From the NCBI RefSeq assembly GCF_002192455.1, contig NZ_CP021744.1, positions 1,488,001 to 1,552,000 of the forward strand: DNA of 64,000 nt. The letters are read 5' to 3'. This stretch comes from Streptomyces albireticuli (lineage in GTDB: Bacteria; Actinomycetota; Actinomycetes; Streptomycetales; Streptomycetaceae). The notes under the pieces were generated by a model. The model was not told the origin of the DNA. It saw only the letters and a list, made by a program, of their open reading frames with translations, and ran no database searches. A program made the translations under genes and the position numbers. This document shows, in pieces, positions 59,322 through 64,000 of this stretch (position 1 is the first letter of the stretch; every line of letters begins with the position of its first letter).

Positions 59322-60560
59322 TCACGGGCGTTCCGGATCAGTGGTCGCCGTCTTCGTCGTGGGCGGGGTTCCCACATTCCAGTCGACGGGCGGCGGAGTA
59401 CCGTTGAGAAGCCAGTCCCCGATGGCCCGCTGCTTGAATATCACAGGGTTGTGGCTGGCGACCGTCCTTGAGTTGCGCCAGTGCCGGTCGAGACCGCGAC
59501 CGACACTCGCCGCCGAGGCACCGAGCGCGTTGAACAGCAAGGTCGCCGAGCGCGGTACCAACTCGGAAAGCATCACCTGCGCCTGCTCGGAGCGGATCTC
59601 GGCCACGAGATTCGCCTCGCGGTCCTCCTCCGAATCGCGCCCGGCAACGCCCGTCTCCGAGGCCCGCTGCAAGGCCTCCGCCACGCCTCGGGTCAGAGCT
59701 CGCGCCGTATAGGCTATGGAGGAGATCTCCCCCACGATCGACTGGATGTTCGGGTCGTCCTTGGCGAGATCAGCGGAGCTGTGCGAATAGTTACGACTGC
59801 GAGTCCGCACCGCTTCTGTGATGTCCCGCTCAACGGCAACCGCGATGCCCGCCTGCACGACGAGCAATATCCACTGGTAGAGCGCCGCTTGATAGCGGAT
59901 GCGATCCCCGAGGGGCGCGACATCGCGGGGGTCGACACGCGCCTCGTCAAGGAACAACGTGCCCGTGCCCGTGGTGCGCTGGCCGAACCCGTCCCAGTTG
60001 TCCTGAACCGTGACGCCCGTCTGATGTATCGAGACGAATCCAGCCACACTCTGCTCCTGGTGGATTCCTGACACATCCGCCCAGTCCGCGAAGATGGAGC
60101 CGGTCGTGTAATGCTTCTGACCGGAGACCGTCAGCTCATCGTCCTTCCAGGTGAAGAGCGTGTTCTTCTGCCCCATCGCGGTCGGACCCGCCTCTGCCCA
60201 GGCGTTGCCCACCATCTCCCCGTCAAGGAGCCGGCCCAGCCACAGCTTGCGATAGTCGTCGTCGGGCCGGTGCACGATGTCCTCGACGAACGCGATGTGG
60301 CCCCGAAAGATCTGCGGAATGTTGGAATCGGCCGCGGCCAGCTCGATGAGGACGTCTCCCCACTCGGGAATCGTGAGTCCGTCACCGCCCAGTTCCTTCG
60401 GTATACGCAGCCGGCTGAAGCCTGCTTCGACTACAGCACGCACCTGCTCCCGCGGCAGCTCCCGGGTAAGATCACGCGCAATCGCGCCGTCGGCCAGGTT
60501 CTTCACCACCGCCAGCACACTCGCCTTGGCCGATGCGGTGCCCGGGTTCTCGGGTGTCAT
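59322..60560 (-). CDS. Flavin-dependent monooxygenase of the acyl-CoA dehydrogenase fold (DszC/SfnB/VlmH-like)
   Basis: A 412-residue protein with the acyl-CoA dehydrogenase fold but none of the dehydrogenase ending. IPKELGGDGLTIPEWGDVLIELAA and GNAWAEAGPTAMG form the middle-domain flavin site. The C-terminus, SHNPVIFKQRAIGDWLLNGTPPP, is characteristic of DszC/SfnB-type monooxygenases. Known relatives S-oxidise thiophenes or sulfones, or N-hydroxylate amines (VlmH). The start codon ATG 60560 touches the stop of the methyltransferase gene with no gap. It needs reduced flavin, probably from the product of 58439. Confidence 0.85.
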   Translation of the reverse strand: MTPENPGTASAKASVLAVVKNLADGAIARDLTRELPREQVRAVVEAGFSRLRIPKELGGDGLTIPEWGDVLIELAAADSNIPQIFRGHIAFVEDIVHRPDDDYRKLWLGRLLDGEMVGNAWAEAGPTAMGQKNTLFTWKDDELTVSGQKHYTTGSIFADWADVSGIHQEQSVAGFVSIHQTGVTVQDNWDGFGQRTTGTGTLFLDEARVDPRDVAPLGDRIRYQAALYQWILLVVQAGIAVAVERDITEAVRTRSRNYSHSSADLAKDDPNIQSIVGEISSIAYTARALTRGVAEALQRASETGVAGRDSEEDREANLVAEIRSEQAQVMLSELVPRSATLLFNALGASAASVGRGLDRHWRNSRTVASHNPVIFKQRAIGDWLLNGTPPPVDWNVGTPPTTKTATTDPERP

Positions 60561-61622
60561 CTACCTGGCGTCCTTCCGGGGTTTCCGCACTACCTGCAAT
60601 GTCGAGTTGCCGAAGGCTTCCGTGTCGGTGTCGAGGCGTGCGAACTCCTCAAAGCCCGCAGCGGTCAACTCGGAGAGCAGCGATTCCGGGGAACGCTCGG
60701 AGTAGTGCAACACCTCGAGGTCGATGGACTTACGCTCGCCGTCGATCTCGACGTAGCGCGTGATGGTGCGCCCCGGCACCAGGTCGGCAGCGATGTCGTC
60801 GTAGTTCTTGATGGTGTGGAAGCCACGGCCCCATTCCGAGGCACAGTGGTCGACGACGAAGTGGCCACCAGGGCGCAGCACGTCGAAGACACGGGCGATG
60901 TGACGCGCCCGGTCCTCCGCCCGGTCGAGCATGTGCAGTGCACCCATGTTGAGGGCCAGATCGAAGGACTCCGCCGCCACGTCACGCAGGAAGATGATGT
61001 CCTTCTCGATGAACCCATCGGTGGGAAGCCCCTCTTCCCGTGCCCGCCCGCGCGCGTTTTCCAGGGCGCTGTGCGAAACGTCGAAGGAGGTCACGCTGCG
61101 ACCGATTCGGCTGCGCAGAAGAAAGAGGCTGTCGCGCCCTTCGCCTGTGCCCAGGTCCAGGATGTCACCTTCGAATATCTCCGGGTGCTGCGCAAGGATC
61201 TCGCGCAGGCTCGCGTTCTCGGAGAGTGCCTCCCAAGATATCGCGCCGCGCTCGTAGACCTTTGCATAGCGGTCTTCATAGCCGAAGTAGTAGCCCTTCT
61301 CGGCAACGTACTTCTGCATCGCGGAGACAATCGGGTAGTCCGCCGGGATCGTGCGCTGCTGCGGCTCCACCGCACCGTCGCTGATGTACTCCGTCTGCGG
61401 CTGCGCAGCCGTCAGCAAGAGCTTCTCCCCCGCCGCGATACTGATCTTTTCGCCGACGCCGATGACCTCTACGCCTTCGCGCAGCTCCTCCTCGGAATAA
61501 CCGTCATCGGGCAGACGGTAGAAACCGAGCCTGCCCCGCTTAACTGTCAGCGATGCCGACTCCGGATAGTCGAGCTGTACCACTTCCCTCGCGTCCATGA
61601 GGACGGTGACCTTCTGAGTCAT
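60561..61622 (-). CDS. SAM-dependent methyltransferase with TehB-like N-terminal domain
   Basis: A 353-residue protein. The N-terminal 100 residues are beta-rich (LTVKRGRLGFYRLPDDGYSE) and resemble the cupin-like DUF1971 domain of TehB. A class I methyltransferase domain follows: GDILDLGTGEGRDSLFLL (motif I), VTSFDVSHSALENAR, FDLALNMGALHMLDRAED and VFDVLRPGGHFVVDH. TehB-type enzymes methylate chalcogen oxyanions and thiols, but this placement beside a flavin monooxygenase suggests a biosynthetic or small-molecule role. Its first 83 bases overlap the end of the TPR gene. Confidence 0.83.
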   Translation of the reverse strand: MTQKVTVLMDAREVVQLDYPESASLTVKRGRLGFYRLPDDGYSEEELREGVEVIGVGEKISIAAGEKLLLTAAQPQTEYISDGAVEPQQRTIPADYPIVSAMQKYVAEKGYYFGYEDRYAKVYERGAISWEALSENASLREILAQHPEIFEGDILDLGTGEGRDSLFLLRSRIGRSVTSFDVSHSALENARGRAREEGLPTDGFIEKDIIFLRDVAAESFDLALNMGALHMLDRAEDRARHIARVFDVLRPGGHFVVDHCASEWGRGFHTIKNYDDIAADLVPGRTITRYVEIDGERKSIDLEVLHYSERSPESLLSELTAAGFEEFARLDTDTEAFGNSTLQVVRKPRKDAR

Positions 61623-62832
61623 TGTTCATTACTCCGTTCGTTCGTGCATGGGTGTGAGAACTGAGGAGGTCGCGGGGGTTGCTGCCGCGGAGATGGGCAT
61701 CGGCCGCATCCCGGGTCCAGTGGAAGATTTTTTGCTGTACCTTGCTGCCGCCGATACGCAACTGCTGCCGTTCCAGGGCGAAGCTCATCACCCGCGCGGA
61801 GGTCGCGTAGTCGCGCCGGGCGAAGGCCGCGATGCCGTCGAAGAGCGGCCGGCACACCGAGTGGAAGAACTCCGGCGACTCCCGGGCGCGGCAGGAAGTC
61901 ACGATCCTGTCGAAAAGGCGGTAGTCCTCAGCCTTCGCGAACGCCATCGCGGCGTGCAGATCGTTGAAGATGTAATTGGGGTCCGCCGCATAGGCAGCCC
62001 AGGCCTCCGCGAGCGTCGACCAATGGGGCACCAGCATCTCGGAGAGCTCCTGCCCTCCCAGCATCTCCAGCCGCCACAGCAGTGCGACCGCATCGAGGTC
62101 TTCCCGGGCTCCCGCCCTCGTCTTGCGGCGCACCTCCAGCTGGTAGCAGCGCAGGGCCTCGTCCAATTCGCCCTCACCGAGCAGCCCCATGGCGAAGTGC
62201 CACCACATGTGGATGCGCATGGGCTCGGCCTCTCCCCACCCGTTGGAGTAGCGGGAGATGGATTCTTTCGCCGCCTCGTATTCGCGCAGCCTCTGCAACA
62301 CGTGGACCTTGGCATGCAGTGCGTAGACATCATCGTGATTGATGCTCATCGCACGCTCCGCGGAGGAGATCGCGGCGGAATAGTGCCCGCATTCCTCCAG
62401 GGCGAAGGCGAAAAGTCCATCGGTGAGGCCGGCGGCGCGGCGGGTCATCGTGGGGCGCAGCTCGATGAGGGCGCGGCCCGTCTCGAGAAGCCCCTCGTTG
62501 TCGCCCAGGGAGAAGTCGGCCATATGGGCGAGGAACCCGGTGAGCAACGCATGCTCGCCACTGGATTTTTGCAGGCTGCTCGCCAGCATCTCGCGAGCGC
62601 TCAGCAAGTCCCCCCGCGCCCAGCTCAGCACCGCCTCGCGAGTGGTACGGAACTCAGGGTCGAGGGCGCTGGGCGCAATGGCTTCAAGAATTTCGGTGGC
62701 TTCGCGTGATCGCGCTGCCTCCATATTGGTGACGCCTTCGGCGGCGACGACGAGGCCGTGGAACGGATCGGTGTTCCGAATGGTGCCGAGGTCGAGGCGG
62801 AGGGCTACTAAGTCTTCAACGATGTTTTCCAT
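61540..62832 (-). CDS. TPR protein of the TTC38 type
   Basis: About 430 residues, nearly all helical repeats. SSAERAMSINHDDVYALHAKVHVLQ and IHMWWHFAMGLLGEGELDEALRCY give the repeated A-L-H and W-H-x-A pattern of TTC38-like proteins. DPFHGLVVAAEG near the N-terminus also fits. It has no catalytic motif I can identify, and the function of the family is unknown. ATG 62832 overlaps the transporter stop by 25 bases. The last 27 codons overlap the methyltransferase start and look unstructured. It appears to be an integral part of the operon. Confidence 0.78.
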   Translation of the reverse strand: MENIVEDLVALRLDLGTIRNTDPFHGLVVAAEGVTNMEAARSREATEILEAIAPSALDPEFRTTREAVLSWARGDLLSAREMLASSLQKSSGEHALLTGFLAHMADFSLGDNEGLLETGRALIELRPTMTRRAAGLTDGLFAFALEECGHYSAAISSAERAMSINHDDVYALHAKVHVLQRLREYEAAKESISRYSNGWGEAEPMRIHMWWHFAMGLLGEGELDEALRCYQLEVRRKTRAGAREDLDAVALLWRLEMLGGQELSEMLVPHWSTLAEAWAAYAADPNYIFNDLHAAMAFAKAEDYRLFDRIVTSCRARESPEFFHSVCRPLFDGIAAFARRDYATSARVMSFALERQQLRIGGSKVQQKIFHWTRDAADAHLRGSNPRDLLSSHTHARTNGVMNNDSEGHRPHGREGSGTARLSGVGIADS

Positions 62833-63932
62833 GTCCGGATTCCTCGGAACGAGTAGGACATAACGATGACAAGGAGGAACGGCGCAACCCACACCAGCGG
62901 TTGCGTCGCGCCGGATACGAGAAAGACGACAGCCAAGGTGGGAATCGCCGCGGCATTGCCGAGGGCGACCGCCTGGCTGGTGACGGCAGAGTCGTAGTGG
63001 GTAGCGGTGTACTCCCGCAGCGCGATGCGCAGCGCGCCGAAGCCGGCCCCCAGCGCGAAGGTGGAGAGCGCCATCGTGACCACGGCGGCGCCACCCGCCG
63101 GCAGCGCCCACAACACCCCACCCACCAGGGTGCAGGCGACCACCAGCGTCGAGAGCATCGCGGAAGGCAGCTTCGCGCGGGCCAACACCACACCCGCGAC
63201 GATGACGCCGATTCCCAGGCAGGCGTCGACGATGCCGACCGTGACAAGGCCCGCACCGCGGTCACTGACCTGGAGCGGCAGCATCAGATTGAACGTGCCG
63301 AGCACCGGCCAGACGAGCGCGAACGTGGCGATCAGACGCAGCGGAGCCGCAGGCTTCGCCGAGGGAGCGGCCTCGGTCTCGTCATCCGTGCCGGCGACCA
63401 CAGCGGCCTGCACACCCGCCCAGCTGAGCGCGGCAACCAGCACAAAACCTGCCGTCAACGCCAGCACGATGCCGCGGGTACCCACCACGTCGATGATCGC
63501 GGGGGCGAACAGCGGCCCGATCATCAGGGCCGCCTGATTACCCGACATGGTGACGGAGCTGGCCCACGACACATCCTGCCGCCGCTTCTCCTCATTGAAC
63601 CAGCTTTCCCAACTCGCCTCCAGGGAGAAGAAGCCGACCCACATGAAGAAGTTCGCGACGACCAGCGCGGTGGCGTTCTCCACGAGAAAACTGACCACGA
63701 GCGAGACCACGGCCACATAAAGCAGCGACAGCACAGTGAGGCGCTGCCCCGACATCGTTATGCGGCGGATCACGAGCGGCACCGCCAGCGCCGGCACATA
63801 CGACAGCAGCGTCGAAATGACCAGCCGCCAGTAGCCGCCGCTTTCCGATGTCGCGATCTGCCAGTTGACCACCACGAGGAAAGTGCCGGCAAAGAAGCGG
63901 TACAGGGTTGAAACAATGGTATAGCGGATCAT
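62808..63932 (-). CDS. MFS-type transporter
   Basis: A 374-residue membrane protein with about ten to twelve helices. Weak MFS features are WESWFNEEKRRQDVSWASSV in the central loop, GPLFAPAIIDVVGTRGIVL, and the C-terminal half VGIVDACLGIGVIVAGVVLARA. No signature allows a substrate call. It starts the visible part of the operon and overlaps the TPR gene, so it probably exports the operon's product or imports its substrate. Confidence 0.83.
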   Translation of the reverse strand: MIRYTIVSTLYRFFAGTFLVVVNWQIATSESGGYWRLVISTLLSYVPALAVPLVIRRITMSGQRLTVLSLLYVAVVSLVVSFLVENATALVVANFFMWVGFFSLEASWESWFNEEKRRQDVSWASSVTMSGNQAALMIGPLFAPAIIDVVGTRGIVLALTAGFVLVAALSWAGVQAAVVAGTDDETEAAPSAKPAAPLRLIATFALVWPVLGTFNLMLPLQVSDRGAGLVTVGIVDACLGIGVIVAGVVLARAKLPSAMLSTLVVACTLVGGVLWALPAGGAAVVTMALSTFALGAGFGALRIALREYTATHYDSAVTSQAVALGNAAAIPTLAVVFLVSGATQPLVWVAPFLLVIVMSYSFRGIRTWKTSLKT

Positions 63933-63973
63933 AGGTGCCTCGACGAGACCTTCCTCACGCCCTCAGTTCCCGG

Positions 63974-64000
63974 TCACCCGAAGATTTCGTCGGAGAGTGC
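63974..64000 (-). CDS. Possible 3' end of a further operon gene
   Basis: The minus-strand frame entering from the window edge reads ALSDEIFG and stops at 63974-63976, 41 bases before the transporter start. A plausible C-terminus of the next gene upstream, but only eight codons are visible. Confidence 0.3.
   Translation of the reverse strand, partial: ALSDEIFG

Noticed and set aside
60561..61622. Methyltransferase as the missing TleD of the indolactam cluster
   Set aside because: It lies 13 kb away in a different operon and has a TehB-like N-terminus. Nothing specific to prenyl C-methylation is visible.
1..64000. tRNA or rRNA genes
   Set aside because: No acceptor-stem/T-loop pattern or rRNA-like block was found by eye. 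A covariance-model search would be needed to exclude them firmly.

Overview
The window is one continuous piece of a high-GC actinomycete chromosome, almost certainly a Streptomyces or close relative. The evidence is strong G/C third-position bias, GTG and TTG starts, dispersed GCCGGACGGGCTGA-type intergenic palindromes, an NsrR/flavohaemoglobin pair, DUF6278 and DUF3761 proteins, and many secreted hydrolases. No rRNA, tRNA, CRISPR array or complete insertion sequence was found.

Layout. 1-8 kb: end of an acyl-CoA dehydrogenase, phosphatidylserine decarboxylase and synthase, glycerate kinase, a BCCT osmolyte transporter, an SDR/TetR pair with matching operators, and a sirtuin. 8-13 kb: two small helix-turn-helix/Clp-N loci that share an unusual twin-operator leaderless promoter, placed either side of an alkylation-repair pair (Ada-AlkA and Ogt). 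13-20 kb: FAD oxidoreductase, inositol-phosphatase, gamma-glutamyltransferase, DUF3761 lipoprotein, lipoate ligase, and a scarred MerR locus with a 58-bp copy of alkA. 20-25 kb: a four-gene overlapping operon for reductive pyrimidine breakdown. 25-36 kb: MarR/MFS, isochorismatase-like hydrolase, a protein resembling a pentameric ligand-gated ion channel, a second gamma-glutamyltransferase, GDSL esterase, IPT/TIG protein, nsrR-hmp, and a secreted CocE-like hydrolase.

36.5-47.3 kb is a biosynthetic cluster: a DMATS-fold indole prenyltransferase, divergent from a two-module NRPS (A-with-inserted-N-methyltransferase, T, C, A, T, reductase), an MbtH protein and a cytochrome P450. This is the TleA/TleB/TleC (MpnB/C/D, LtxA-C) enzyme set. 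The first adenylation domain reads as valine-type. The expected pathway is N-methyl-Val-Trp, reductive release as tryptophanol, P450 ring closure to an indolactam V core, then prenylation. As given, the NRPS carries a one-base frameshift in the first A domain.

47.4-58.3 kb: aldo/keto reductase, a gluABCD-type amino-acid ABC operon with a divergent GntR/UTRA regulator and a clear operator, DUF6278, SGNH hydrolase, exonuclease III, MBL-fold hydrolase, and a fused enol-lactonase/carboxymuconolactone decarboxylase. 58.4-64 kb: a tightly overlapping minus-strand operon, visibly richer in A/T than its neighbours: MFS exporter, TTC38-like TPR protein, methyltransferase with a TehB-like N-terminus, DszC/VlmH-like flavin monooxygenase and flavin reductase. 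It is interrupted by IS630 transposase and galU debris, so it looks imported; its product is unknown.
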